Shown piece by piece: positions 37,958 through 54,782 of a stretch of 64,000 nt of DNA (positions are counted from its first letter, which is position 1; the number at the start of each line of letters is the position of its first letter). The notes beneath the pieces are model-generated. The model ran no database searches. It saw only the letters and a list, made by a program, of their open reading frames with translations, and was not told where the DNA came from. A program made the translations under genes and the position numbers. Source of the stretch: Auanema rhodensis (Eukaryota; Nematoda; Chromadorea; Rhabditida; Rhabditidae); NCBI GenBank assembly GCA_964057225.1, contig OZ059895.1:13764001-13828000 (forward strand), written 5' to 3'.

Positions 37958-40406
37958 CTATTGACATTATTAATTCTAGTAACTTTTGTTTGAGTGGTCC
38001 GTATCCTTTTAAGTACGTTGAAATATAGTTAATATTTTGAGTAAACACTTGTAATATCAATATGACAATCATAACATAAGTCTTTATTCACCATTCACAT
38101 TTTTTTTAATTTTGAATGTTTTATATAATTTATATACAGTTTTAATGAAGTTTTAGTTTATAAAAAGCTTAATTGAATTAAGAAAAAAAAATATTTTTTC
38201 GATCGTATTGTGGTCAATGAAATCATCTTCGTGCAAAGTTCGTTTTACTTTTTCCTTTTTTTTTCAGCTGATTGTCTTTTCCTTGCTTAAAGCTATCTCA
38301 CTCTGCTTATTGAGACGAAAAATGAGGGTCCGGATGTGTCTTATTGAATCAACGACCAACCATGCAGACTCCTTTTAAATCGGTTTCTTTTATCGTTGCC
38401 GAAAGAATTTAGTTGGGTATCCAAATATAATAGCTTAAACAGGCGAAGTAAAAGCATTGTCTTAACTGGTTTGAAGAATAGCCCTTATTACAATGTTTTT
38501 TTATTTATGGTTCCTTGAGGGATTGTTCACTTTGATACATTATTCTTCCTTAGTTTCTTGTCTTCTTTAGTCTTTATGTGAAAAATCGTTCTTTAATGAA
38601 GAATCATTTTATGTTCAATAACGTTGTATATTAATTCTAAAAGAGATGTATGTTTCACAACTTCTTCTAATGGTGTCTGAAAATCAACGTCTTCTTTCTT
38701 TTCTTCTTATAAAACAAAAAATGTTTGAGACATTCTATTCTCATAGAATTGTATATTACATTCTGAATGTCTATTCCTTTGCAGCTGCTTCTCCAATTAT
38801 GCATTTTTTCCTCAAAGCATGGCTTTCTTTCAAATTTTTTTGTTTGATGAGCTTGACCAGTCCGATCAAAGGGTCGGTTCCAAGAATGCACTTTCGTCAT
38901 TCAATTTTTTTATTGAAGTGCACCAAATTCTTACTGCTCCACTGAAATTTTGCTAAAAATTATTTGTTTAAGATTGCTTTTCTTATTTTCTCAGGGAAAT
39001 GATTCAAGTCCACGTATCTGGACTATGAGTATTATGTTTCCTTATGCTGGTGAGGTCAGCCGAAGAAATATAGAATAAAGCTATGATTTTTTTTTCACAA
39101 TTTTAATAAAAATAGTAAACCTTTTTAATTTAATAAGAAAAACTTGCAGAGTTTTTAATGTTTGTTTATCTTGTCAACAGCTTTTCGATTAAATTGGCGA
39201 TTGAGCATCACAGCTTGAATCCATCCAATTTGACCCTTGGTCTCAACGCATTGGCAATCAGCGAGTGACAAATTTGTTTTATGTACATTTTAAGATTTTT
39301 TGAAGTAAATGCGAAGACTAAATACTTATAGTTGTACTATATTCATTCAAACTTTAACAAGTCTTTGTAATCTTCTATTTCAATTATTATTTTAAAACTT
39401 TAAGTTTACTTCTCTTTCTCCCTCTTTTCATTCAAATTTACATTAATTAAACTCAAACTTGATTGAAAATACTAATTTCAGAATATAATTTTATCATTAA
39501 GATTTGAATTTTTAAAATAGAATATTCTTATATTCTTAATTAAAATTAATCTATTTGACCAAAAATATAATAAACTTCCTCATTAATGTATATATCTTCT
39601 TAGTACTTTTAAGGATGCACTTCTTTCTATCTCTTCATTCAGTATCTTTTTTTCCTTTACATATACTTCTTAAAATCAGTGGTTTTCTTATATGACTTTT
39701 GGTATTCGTTAAAATCCCCAGAGAATAAAGTGAGACATCTATTTCTTTGCTCACCATTTTTCCACCCTTGCCACTTTTCTGAAAAGTACGTTATCTTGGA
39801 ATATATTTTCTGTTTTTCCATATTATTATTTGTTTTTTCAGGCTTAATATAGAATAGTATAGTAAACTATAATCAAAGATTTGTATAACTCAATTCAAAG
39901 TCTTTAAGTTTAAAGTTTAAAACTTTGTAAGTTTAAGATCAAAAAGGTCAAATAATGATTTCAGATAATACTATACTATATAATTCTTTTTCTTTATTTA
40001 CATTTAATTGTATATATCTACAAGTTCAAAGAGAATATTAGATTTAGTCACTGATCTAGCATTCAAAGAAACTTTAATCGAAAGAGCATTCTGACGTCAA
40101 GCCCTTATTCCGGATTTTTGTGTCATCCGTTCTCTTCAAACGAAGAGGCTATTTTTTTCTTTTTCTCTTTAAATTATAAAAAAACTTTGTAAAACTTTGA
40201 GAAAACGCGATCATGCTAGAACCACATTAAGTTCTTCTCGCATTTTATGATCCTATAACATTTTTTCTTTGTTTCTCTTTAATTACTTTCTCAGTATTCT
40301 TTGGTTGGCATGTTTCCTTACTTAATTACTCTTGAAGTTCATTTAGTTTGACGCTAAATTCAAGGAATATGTCATTAATTCTTTACTGACCATTCAGTTT
40401 TCAAAT
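37958..40406. other. Mostly gene-free region with one exon-like segment
   Basis: About 2.4 kb. Overlapping open frames on both strands at 38646-38945 have low complexity and no homology. The stretch 38995-39055 looks like an exon and is listed separately. From 39250 to 40406 the DNA is AT-rich with no exon I can support. Confidence 0.45.
38997..39216 (+). other. Possible orphan exon pair downstream of the HSD-like gene
   Basis: After a good acceptor (TTTTCTCAG) there is an open segment reading SPRIWTMSIMFPYA, ending at a GTGAGG donor at about 39049. Splicing it to the acceptor ending at 39180 (GTCAACAG) gives AFRLNWRLSITA and then a TGA at about 39214-39216. This may be a 3' extension of the HSD-like gene through the GTGAGT donor at 37914, or part of a small separate gene. 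I could not find a full frame linking them. Confidence 0.3.
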
Positions 40407-45402
<4,996 letters not shown>

Positions 45403-45734
45403 AAGAATATTGGAAAAAAATCATTCAAACGATGATATCGAACATTTTCCCTCTCTATGCTTTAAAGAGTTGTTCTCTTTATTTTTGTACAGGTCTCTAT
45501 TAATTTGGTCCGAGAGCGTTTTTGTTTTCCGAAAAATATTCTGCAAGATTTTCCTGACCATTTGTAACTACTGTTTTTGTTTTGTTTATTATGGTGTTGA
45601 CTTTCTTTCATCAAAACTGATGACTAGTGCTTTTTGAGATTCCTTTCAATGATAACTCTTTCACAATTAATATGTAATCATTTATAAATCTTTTAACAAA
45701 AATAACAATCAAACAAAGTATAACAAACAAATTA

Positions 45735-47391
45735 TTATTCTTGTACCACAACGACTTTAGCTCTTTTCTTTTCGCGAACAGGGCGATGTTTCACATTATT
45801 GTTCGTCCAAGGACCTGTCGACTCATTAGAGTAGTAATCCATTGGATAGTAATCTTCCGGAATAGAAATCTAAAAATCAGACAAAATATTTTATATTCTT
45901 CAGTATATCAATGCCTCATCCAATGCTACAGCTAATTCATATGGTGAGAGTAGAGGTTTTCCAAATTGTGATCCCCAATCAATTGATAAACGAGGACAGG
46001 CGACTTGCACCCAACTGAATAATTTGCTGAAGCTCATAAGTGATATTGATAACTACCAATCTATTTCCTCAAAAAGGGCGAGCTTGTCAGGGAATATTTC
46101 AGATAATAACACACGGACGAATTCCTTGTTTTTAGCAGCTAATTTTAACTCTAATTCCTATAACAACAAATGTTTTATAGGAAATAAAGTTAGGCATGAA
46201 CCTCTACAATCTTAATATTTCCTTGGCGACCCAATGTTCCCTGGATTAGACCAAATGTTTTGCAACTCTTTGCAACTTTAACGGCGCCTATAGAAGTAAC
46301 TAACATGAATGTAGATATATATAAACACTACCCATCCTTGTTTGACGCATTTTAAGGAAATCATAATGTTCCTCTGTTAATTTTCGGGAATATGGGTCAT
46401 ACTGATAAGCTGGGATTGATGGATTATGAATCATCGCTGACTCTAAATGAAAACGTCCATCGCCAACATAACTGAAACCTATTTTATTAAATTGATCGCA
46501 AGTTTCAATATCATAATCTAAATCGATAAGCTTTATAAATATATTTCTACTCGTTTCTTTGTTCAATATATGTATTATATTTTAAGAAAAACTAACATTA
46601 ATGCTTGAACATCTGCAGCAAGACGAGCTGATGTGCATCCTAGAACTTCTCCTGGACTTAAAGGTTTGCACTGAGGTAACTCCATTAGAAAGCCTGATTC
46701 AATTAATGACTTTCTTATAGTCTACGAAATGTTTCATTAAAATCAAAATAATAAAATAATATTGTCTACCTGTAATGAAGGAATAAACTGAATAGTACTG
46801 ACCAGTGCTATTTTAGTTCCTTTTTTAAAGTTTGATATAAGACATTGTTGTAAATGGGATAGATTAATATCAATATTAACAAAAACATAAAGCATATTAA
46901 TTCCTTCGGTATTTTGTATAGGGACTAAGCAACTATGACCATAGTGAACTAGTAAATCACATCCTATAAACAATTTGATAATATCATTATACTTATGAAT
47001 TTCAACCCATTGACTTCGCAGTATAATCGTCAACACAGCAAGCGCCATATGTGACATCACCCATAATCACAGTATCACATCCTGTATGCTTTTCCAGAAT
47101 GTCAGAAATCAGACATGAATACATTATAAGACCTTCGGGAAATTGCAAAGCTACTGGAATTCAAGTGATTAAATAGCATGACTTAGTCTAGTACGTATAA
47201 CACACCATACTTAGCGCCTGTTGATCGAATCTTCCAAATAGTCTTTGGTAATTCAAACGTATAGTTTTTTGGTAACTGTAAAAAATACATATTAGTATAT
47301 ATTTGGTTTTCAAAACTACGATTTTTGAATCTTTCAATAGGATGGGGTCAGCAGCAATTGCTTCAAGTTGTGCAGCAATCTGTGAAGACAT
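45735..47391 (-). CDS. dph-1: DPH1, diphthamide synthesis radical SAM-type subunit
   Basis: Ten exons, transcription order: 47320-47391, 47206-47275, 47007-47153, 46770-46963, 46597-46721, 46332-46471, 46202-46287, 46057-46157, 45915-46014, 45735-45869; 389 residues, phases consistent. DPH1 with DPH2 transfers the 3-amino-3-carboxypropyl group of S-adenosylmethionine to the elongation factor 2 histidine in the first step of diphthamide synthesis. The three cysteines that hold the 4Fe-4S cluster are present in their motifs: [19 protein letters not shown] and [14 protein letters not shown]. Other family blocks are [44 protein letters not shown] and GTLGRQGN. The last intron is GC-AG. The start is the first ATG of the open exon (MSSQIAAQ); a short upstream exon cannot be excluded. 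It is divergent from the gene at 47950. Confidence 0.93.
45870..45914 (-). other. GC-AG intron in DPH1 (45 bases)
   Basis: The minus-strand exon ends GCATTGGATGAG and the intron begins GCATTG, ending TTTTTAG. There is no GT donor nearby, and this junction restores [26 protein letters not shown], as in DPH1 proteins. Third GC-AG intron in the window. Confidence 0.75.
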
Positions 47392-47949
47392 TCCTAATTT
47401 ACTAATCAATACAAATAATCCTGAAAGAGGTAAATTTGTTTACTTATCAACTTTGGGAATAGATTCAGATAAATATATGAAAACAAAAATTAACAATAGT
47501 ATTTGTACTAAACGTTGTTATGATCATTTAAACCTTAGATTTTAAATCAGACAAATAACATAAATTCAAAATCAAATATATTTTTATTGAGCTTATCTTT
47601 TGAATTTGTTGAACACAACTAATCCTTATGTTGGAGATAACCACTTTTTTAAGCTTCAATTATTAAAAGTTTTATTAAAATTTTTATAAAAAAAAAACAT
47701 TTGTTCTTACTGTAATATATTTCACCGATGACTACGTACGCATTCAAATCATAGTTACGATCATGTGTTGATTACTTTATTTATGCGAATAAGTAGAAGT
47801 TTTGTAGGGAACGTTATATCTGAATTATTTCAATTAAAAACATATATAACGTAATAGTATGAATATATAAATTCGTCTCACACATAGGAATTATCGAATA
47901 ATTTGTTTTAAATAAGACTTGTTTAGCTTCTGGATTGGTTAAAACCATT
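47392..47949. promoter_or_regulatory. Divergent promoter region between DPH1 and the 47950 gene
   Basis: About 560 bases of AT-rich DNA between divergent start codons, so it must carry promoters for both. An open plus-strand frame at 47303-47545 overlaps the DPH1 first exon and has no homology. No motif recognised. Confidence 0.4.
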
Positions 47950-49674
47950 ATGCTGCACTCTTCTGGGCCATTGCTCAATTTATTGAACAATCGGCAGGTT
48001 GTTTAATTAATAATCTTGACCTTATTCTTGAATTTCATTATTTCAGTTAGGGATTACAAATAATTTGAAAAACTCTGTATATAATCGTTTGCATTTATCA
48101 CAAGTAGACTTTTATGATACTTCTTCGCAAATGTATTGTGTTTTTGGCGTTTTTTTCATTAAGCTAATATATATTTCTTTAAGATCTGATTTACCGTCTA
48201 TTAGAATACTAGGAGTTTCGCCACAAGAAGGCTGGATTGTAGCATATGGTATTGGTGAAGAGGAATACATTTTCATATCTAAAATTTTAAATGATACTAT
48301 TGAAGGAGTACTATAACTGTTTGTCTTTGCTAATGTTTCACACCAAATATTATAGAAATTCTTGTTCACATATAAAAGGGATACAACAAATAATGTTACC
48401 CGCACTTATTTTTCTCCCAATGAATCTCTCTTAATAGCTAATATAGCCATTGTAAAGTAAGTTATATCTACTAGGTGCATGTACACAATTATGTATTTAG
48501 AAAAGCTTTTTCAATGTCGGCTCCTGATCTTTCATATTCTGGCGAAGTTATTGTAGATGCTGGAATACCTTATGTAAATCTTCATTTTCGCTTAGAAGCT
48601 GCTATCATCATAGCATTTCGAGCTCAAAAAAACCGACGCTTAGAAAAGTAAATTCCCATTTTCAATTAATATTTTTTTCTATTTATTCCCATTTGTTTAG
48701 GTCGTATCTGACTGTGTATAGAAATGGATTCATCCTCAATACGGGTATTAATCTTATAAATATTTCTTTTATTCATCCAAGTGAAAAATCTGAAATTCCT
48801 GTATGTTTCTACCGAACTTAACAGCCACAATATTCGTGTAGACTGTACCAGTAGTGGAAAACGGTGACAGTTCAAAGACAGGATTAGGAGTTGACATTGG
48901 AGCGTTGAAAATCATGCCGAATTCTGGATGTTATGCATTTACAAATAAGACTAACAGTAAGAAAGCTTAATAATTTTTTATATTAGTTTTTCAATTAGGA
49001 AAGTCTGTATTAAATGTTCGGTATACTGTTGTAAATATTGAAAAAGCTGTTTTCCGTTACGTTTCTGATTTTTTCAAGAAAATTAGGTCGCCTGTTTTCA
49101 AAGGAGTCATAGATTATGAGGTGCGAGTGCTTCTTAATTAACTTACTCATATTTTTGCATTCAATACTCCAGAGTGATGTGCTAAAAGTAGACGGAGATG
49201 AAGCTCATCTATCTATAATAGCCTGCTGTGACTTCGTTGGTAAAAACGAATCTGAAGAAGGTCTACAAGGAACTATTTTAGAGTTTTTATTATTTGACAT
49301 CCGGTTATTATGGTATGTTAATATATATGTGTATGTATATATATTATTCAATACAGGAATTTTGCACGACATAAGATCACTCGACATGTAGTAACCTTCC
49401 TACGGAAAGTTCCCGCTCAGAATGCTTATCGTAATACATGGTATCCTCTGAAAGAATTTCCCTGTGATAAAACAATGAATAATTTTTATATAAAAAATGA
49501 TGGTGACATGCTACACTTTAATTTTGTTACATATTTGAATTTTTAGACCCAACGGAAGACTTTCAATCGATCTCATCACTTACTGGAGGTTTTCGGATTA
49601 ATTATGATCAGCACCATTTACCTATTGAACGCGAAGCCCGAAAATGGAAACGACAGCAAGAATCAAATATTTAA
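47950..49674 (+). CDS. Unrecognised protein, 11 exons
   Basis: Exons: 47950-47997, 48047-48132, 48184-48307, 48356-48456, 48501-48647, 48701-48800, 48842-48956, 48999-49120, 49173-49312, 49357-49502 and 49547-49674; 418 residues with all phases consistent, so I am confident it is a gene. I do not recognise the family. It starts MLHSSGPLLNLLNNRQ with no signal peptide, contains mixed beta-strand-like segments (IRILGVSPQEGWIVAYGIG, LNVRYTVVNIEKAVFRYV), no clear membrane helix and no catalytic motif, and ends with a basic EREARKWKRQQESNI. The strongest nearby clue is position: the stop codon is only 154 bases before the next gene's start codon, with an acceptor at 49801 between, so it may be the first gene of an operon with the Spinster transporter and the C2 protein. 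Confidence 0.8.
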
Positions 49675-49828
49675 TATTTTTTTTGTGTTGTTATACTTTT
49701 TAAGTGAAAAACTTTTATTTGTGTGTCATCTTCACTATTACATGTTTTATGCATTTTTATACTTCAACCACAAGGGAACCATGTAGTACATTTTCTTTTA
49801 GGAATCGTATGCATTACTTTTAAAAGCG

Positions 49829-51866
49829 ATGGATGATCATGATGACGCTGTTCAAAGCGGAGACGGTTTATCGGTAGCGAATAGCTGTAAGTTTCTCTTT
49901 TTCGTGAAGGTGTTAAGTATGTATTTTAAGTTTATGAAAGATGCCGAAATTCAAAAAGATTCATCACTTTTGCTATCTTATTTTGTGTTAATCTTCTGAA
50001 TTATATGGATAGATTTACCATAGCTGGTGTACTGGCACATTTAAAAATTTATTTTAACATGAATGATCAACAAGCCGGTGTTTTACAAGTAAGATTTGTA
50101 GCAAAAATTGACCTATTATCATTATTCAGACTGTATTTATTACATTTTATATGATTTGTGCTCCTCTGTGTGGATATTTGGGAGATCGTTCAAACAGACT
50201 AAGAATTTTATTTACTGGATATATAATTTGGATTTGTGCTGTTTTACTTTCTACTTTTGTTGGGCCTGATGTAAGTTTTAATTTCATTTTGAAATGTATG
50301 CTTTCTTTTATATCAGAATCTTTTGCTCTTCATGTTCCTTCGAGGCGTGGTTGGTGTTGGAGAATCATCATACTCCACCGTCGCTCCTTCTATAATTGCT
50401 GATATGTTCACTGGACGAGCTCGTAGTGTTTCATTAATGATATTCTATTTCGCTGTGCCCGTCGGAAGGTTAGCATTTTATTTATTTTTTTCCTACTACT
50501 GAAATCTTGATATATTCATAAACATTTGTTTTCAGTGGTTTGGGCTACATTGGTGGTTCTACAGTGTCGTTTTTGTTTGGATCTTGGCAGTTTGGTGTGA
50601 GGTAAATATTCATATGTTGATACCAGAAAAACGGTAATCCTTCTCAGATTCACTGCTTGTATTGCTATTCTTCTGGTAATTCCTTTAATGTATTTCGTGG
50701 AAATACCTGAACGTGGAGCTGCTGAACATGCTGATCAATTAGATGTTCACGATGGAGGCTTGATTTCAGATTTAAAGTATCTAATGACAATGTACAATTT
50801 ATTAATTTCATTTTCAATATTAATTTCTCTTCTTATTTTAAGAAAAACTTACATCTTTTCTACTGTTGGATTTACCTGTGTCATATTTGCTGTTGGAGCA
50901 TTGAGTTGGTGGACACCCACATTGATGGGATATGCATACGGTCGTACAGGAGCCATGAGTCCTGGGGATTTCGCACAGTTAGTATTATATTAGATTGCAA
51001 ATAATACTGTTTTTTCTTCTAGAATTTCTTTGATATTTGGTGGTATAACTTGTGCAGCAGGAATTTTTGGAGTATTAATAGGCTCGTCTTGGGCTCAAGT
51101 TTCTGATATAGCATTAATACTAAACAAAAATTTACGAATTTTAGGCATGGAGCGAAGGAAAATGGGGATTAAAGAAAAGAGAAAATGCGGATGCTTATGT
51201 GTGTGCTATCGGTTCTTTCGCAGCAGTGCCGCTGCTTTTCTTTTGTCTTGTATTTGCAAAATACAGTATATTAACTTCTTGGGTATGATATCCTTTTTTA
51301 ATGTGTGCCATAGATTACCTTTAGGTGTTAATGTTCTTTTCTGTTACTTGCATGTGTTTGAATTGGTCTGTAAATATGGATATGTTAATGGTATAACTCA
51401 ATTTTATCAATTTATAGTATATTTTATATTTTAGTATGTAACTGTAGCTAATCGTAGAGCAACTGCTACTGCCATTCAAACATTATTTTCTCATCTATTT
51501 GGAGATGCATCTTCACCATACATTGTAGGATTATTATCGGATTCGATTAAAGGTACTGGAATTTACGATATCCATTCATTTTGTGATATTTTTAAGGAGA
51601 ACGAACTGATTTGGACATGCAATTTTTTGCGCTACAATCAGCTCTATTTGTTCCTATTTTTTTATTAGTTGGTAGTGCTGGATTCTATTTGTTTGCTGCT
51701 CTCCATGTTTCGAATGACCACCGTGAAGCTAAATACATTATGACTGGTAATGGTGAATTCATCGATGTTAAAATACTTTTGATATACAGGAGTCTGGGGC
51801 GAACAAGAAGATGATATGGAAACTTTAGTGAGTAGAAGCGATCACGAAGCCGATGACGACACCTGA
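49829..51866 (+). CDS. spin: Spinster (SPNS)-type MFS lysosomal lipid transporter
   Basis: Twelve exons: 49829-49886, 49931-50088, 50130-50270, 50317-50468, 50536-50601, 50648-50791, 50843-50977, 51023-51098, 51145-51282, 51435-51552, 51597-51746 and 51790-51866; 470 residues, phases consistent. About twelve membrane segments. Family motifs: NLLNYMDRFTIAGVL in TM1, GYLGDRSNR in the loop after TM2, RGVVGVGESSYSTVAP in TM4, FGSWQFGVRFTA, and DMFTGRARS. SPNS proteins move lysophospholipids or sphingosine-1-phosphate out of lysosomes or cells, driven by protons. An alternative C-terminus exists: a GTGAGT donor after METL can join to 51940-52098 and replace VSRSDHEADDDT by a 53-residue Ser/Asp-rich tail. 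An acceptor (TTTTCTTTTAG, ending 49801) precedes the start codon. Confidence 0.92.
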
Positions 51867-51939
51867 CGGTACGCAGAGGAGGATCAAAATCAAGAAGTGT
51901 GTCTCTGTTATCCATTTTTCATATATTTTCATATTTCAG

Positions 51940-52098
51940 ATAAATGACTCATATCCTAGCTCTGGACTTTCTATGTTGCCGCCCGTTATTCACTTTGATT
52001 CGTCCCAATTCCCTCTTAGTCCATCAGCAACTCATGATTTACTTAATATAGATAGTTCAGACTTGCCTGATGCAGATTCAGATACTTCATCCAATTAG
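51940..52098 (+). CDS. Alternative C-terminal exon of the Spinster transporter
   Basis: Preceded by TATTTCAG and in phase 0 with the GTGAGT donor at about 51829. It encodes INDSYPSSGLSMLPPVIHF and continues to a TAG at 52096-52098, ending SSDLPDADSDTSSN. The unspliced reading stops at 51866 instead. Either or both may be used; the acidic/serine tail could carry a sorting signal but no classic dileucine motif is obvious. Confidence 0.6.
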   Translation: MNDSYPSSGLSMLPPVIHFDSSQFPLSPSATHDLLNIDSSDLPDADSDTSSN

Positions 52099-52600
52099 CA
52101 TTCTATCACGTACATGTTTATATTTTCATCTCGGGTATGAGAGTTTTTTTGTGCCTAAGGCTTAAAAACGGGGGGCTATTGACATAGCTGGGGATAGTAA
52201 CACCATGTTTATTATGAGGAATATCTTCGATCCTTCTCTTTTTCAGATCAACGTTTTGTACGTTTTATACTTAACTCTTAGGTTATACTCGTCTCTACCA
52301 AAATTTTGTATCATTTTGGTTGATCCGTGTGATATATTTTTCTTATTGTTATATAAAAATGTAAATATGTGTTAGTCCAATTATCTTTACATTATTTACT
52401 GGTTGAACCAGTGTGTGCATACGTTATTGGGCTCACCTTTTTGCTTTGCAAGCAGGTGCTTACCAATTATGGATTTGACTATTGTCAGCTCCTTACAGTT
52501 CTTTGTTTCCATTCTTTTCATTCACTAATTGTTATTGCAGTCAGAGCTTAGCTACAGCTTGAAGTTTCTCTATTTTCCACCAGTATTCCGCTTATCATCA

Positions 52601-54782
52601 ATGTTTCGAAGAAAGCCTGGTTGTCTACCTATTTTTGAATTTATTTTTTACCTTTTTTTTAGAATATCCAAGTGATGAAATCACATTAGCTAATACTAAA
52701 TCATATCTTCATCGTTTAACTGTTCGAATTGATGAACTTATTTTTACCGATTATTCTCACTCAATTATAAATTTACTAAAAAGCGGAAATGTATTTGGGT
52801 GAATCTCGGAGTTATATTCGGTTTTGTGTATACTTCATCTCTTCAGATTTGTTTTGAGATACCGAATTCCAACACCAGCTAATTGCACTAATCATGTTCT
52901 ATCTAATGAAATTATTGTCAGAAGTATAAGTTATTCTCAAACAGAAATTAAGTTTAAACACAAAAAAGTGTGGAAAATTATTAGTTGTTTCCTGAAGAAT
53001 TGGTTTTTTACAGGTTTTCTCAATTGATTTTAACAACGATTTTATAAATTTATGGGAGCAAACCCCAGTACAAATTACGCTTACTGCTGAGGTTTCGCGT
53101 AGTACAGACAAGCAAGATGTATATTTTTGTCATGTTTTTCATACCATTGTTTTTAATCTTAGGCGAAAATTCAGTTGATTAGCCGAACAACAACCTCTTT
53201 GAAGGATTTATTGGTCCCACCCTTTAAAATCGTTCGAGATCAAGGCTTAGTTTCTACGGATTTTGAAGCATTGCTCTCGGTTTTTTTTCATAAGCTTATT
53301 TTTCTAATTAAGGAATATTCTAGATTTGTTTCGAATTAGGATCACGAAATCCTGCATTAAATGAGAGATTAGAATCATTAAAAAAACTATCATTGGATTC
53401 CACTTTCAACCTCAAAGAAAAGTAATACAAATTACTAGGAACTAATTATTCTTTCATTTTTCAGGCCTGCAAGGCACACGCGATCCCGTAGTTCCTCTAG
53501 ATGTAAGTCGTGTAGTCCAAGACGAGATTCAAACAGTAATGTGCAAACCATATCTACTAAGCATATTCCACGAGAACGATTTGAGTTATCTCGTATGTTG
53601 CTGAATATATTTTTTTCTCATTCAAATTACATTTAGCAGTAATGAAATCCCTTGATATGCCCCCTCAACCCATAGGCTTCCTGAAAGAAAGGCAGACTGC
53701 ATCATCTACCTCAAGTGTGGGTTCAGATTCTGTTTTTGCATTAGACTCTGGACTAGAGTTTGAAGAATCAGGATCGTCAAGCACTCTTTTACTTCAACTT
53801 TCTTTGCATGAAGCCAATGATTTGCCTCTTGTTCGAGATGAAAGGTATATTAATTCAAAATTCCCATGAAAAGGATTAATTGTAGCGGCAATCTGACTCC
53901 ACCGAGAGCATTTATCAAAATTCTTTCAAGAAATGAACAAATACAATCACCTGTTGCTTTACCTAGTAGAAATCCAAAGTAAGCTGTGAGTAGTTATATA
54001 CAACATATATTGCATTTAAGATGGAATTGGTCCGGAAAATTTATATTCAGTGCAGAGAGAGGAAATTTACTGATAAAGCTTTTACATAGTAGAACGGATG
54101 GGCAGGTACAGTGGTAATTGCTGGAGTTAGTCTTATAATTCGCATATTAGGTTGATTCCATTGGAATGGTTAGTTTGAACCGTCCGTTTCATAACTTCCA
54201 ACGATCTACATTCGAAATAACTGTTCTCACGCCTAACTCCCACGGGACTGCTACTGTGACCGTCAGTTCTAATTCAAATGTTGCGAAAATTGGTTAAATA
54301 TTTGTAGCTGTCAATGAGTGTTCGTCCTTATCGGGAGCAAACGTTACAATACCCAAGAAATGTCAGATCGATAAGCAGATTTAGTTCCAGAAACTCTAAT
54401 GAAGCTGGCCAAAGCGAGCCCGATAATCAGTTTGAGGTTCTATTCTTTTTCTTTAAAATAATGATTGTTTATGTTGAAGGGGGAGATTATTCGTTGGACG
54501 GGCTCAAGTCGTAATCCTAGACTCATCCTAACAACTCGTCGTTCACGTAGTGATTCAGGAAGTCCTGATCCCCGTGAAGATACAAGCCATTTGTTAAAGT
54601 GAGAAATGAAATTCCTAAGGCGCTATTGATCTATTGATTTTTAGAGAAAACTTAAACCAACTAGATTATTTGATGCAACCAATACGTTACCGAAGGTGAA
54701 ACTAAAGAATTAAAGGACTGTACCTTCTTATCAACTAAATTTATAACGCAGAGCGCGTCCACGTATTCGCTCATCTATTTAA
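52601..54782 (+). CDS. C2-domain protein with Ser/Arg-rich linkers
   Basis: Fifteen exons: 52601-52619, 52663-52798, 52847-52967, 53014-53118, 53163-53279, 53324-53421, 53465-53592, 53640-53844, 53886-53978, 54021-54105, 54151-54261, 54308-54436, 54480-54598, 54645-54695 and 54752-54782; 515 residues, phases consistent. The first 220 residues are a beta-rich domain I cannot name. A linker rich in Ser and Arg follows (RHTRSRSSSRCKSCSPRR). Residues around 280-390 read like a C2 domain: LLLQLSLHEANDLPLV, AFIKILSRNEQ, NPKWNWSGKFIFS and LLIKLLHSR. The usual calcium-binding aspartates are mostly missing, so binding to calcium is doubtful. The layout (unknown domain then C2 then basic tail) recalls lipid-transfer C2CD2/TMEM24 proteins, without proof. 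The start is the ATG of a 19-base first exon, a weak point. It follows the Spinster gene by 0.5-0.7 kb on the same strand. Confidence 0.72.

Noticed and set aside
38646-38945. Open frames of 99 and 77 codons on opposite strands
   Set aside because: They overlap each other, have no recognisable domain and no splice or family support.
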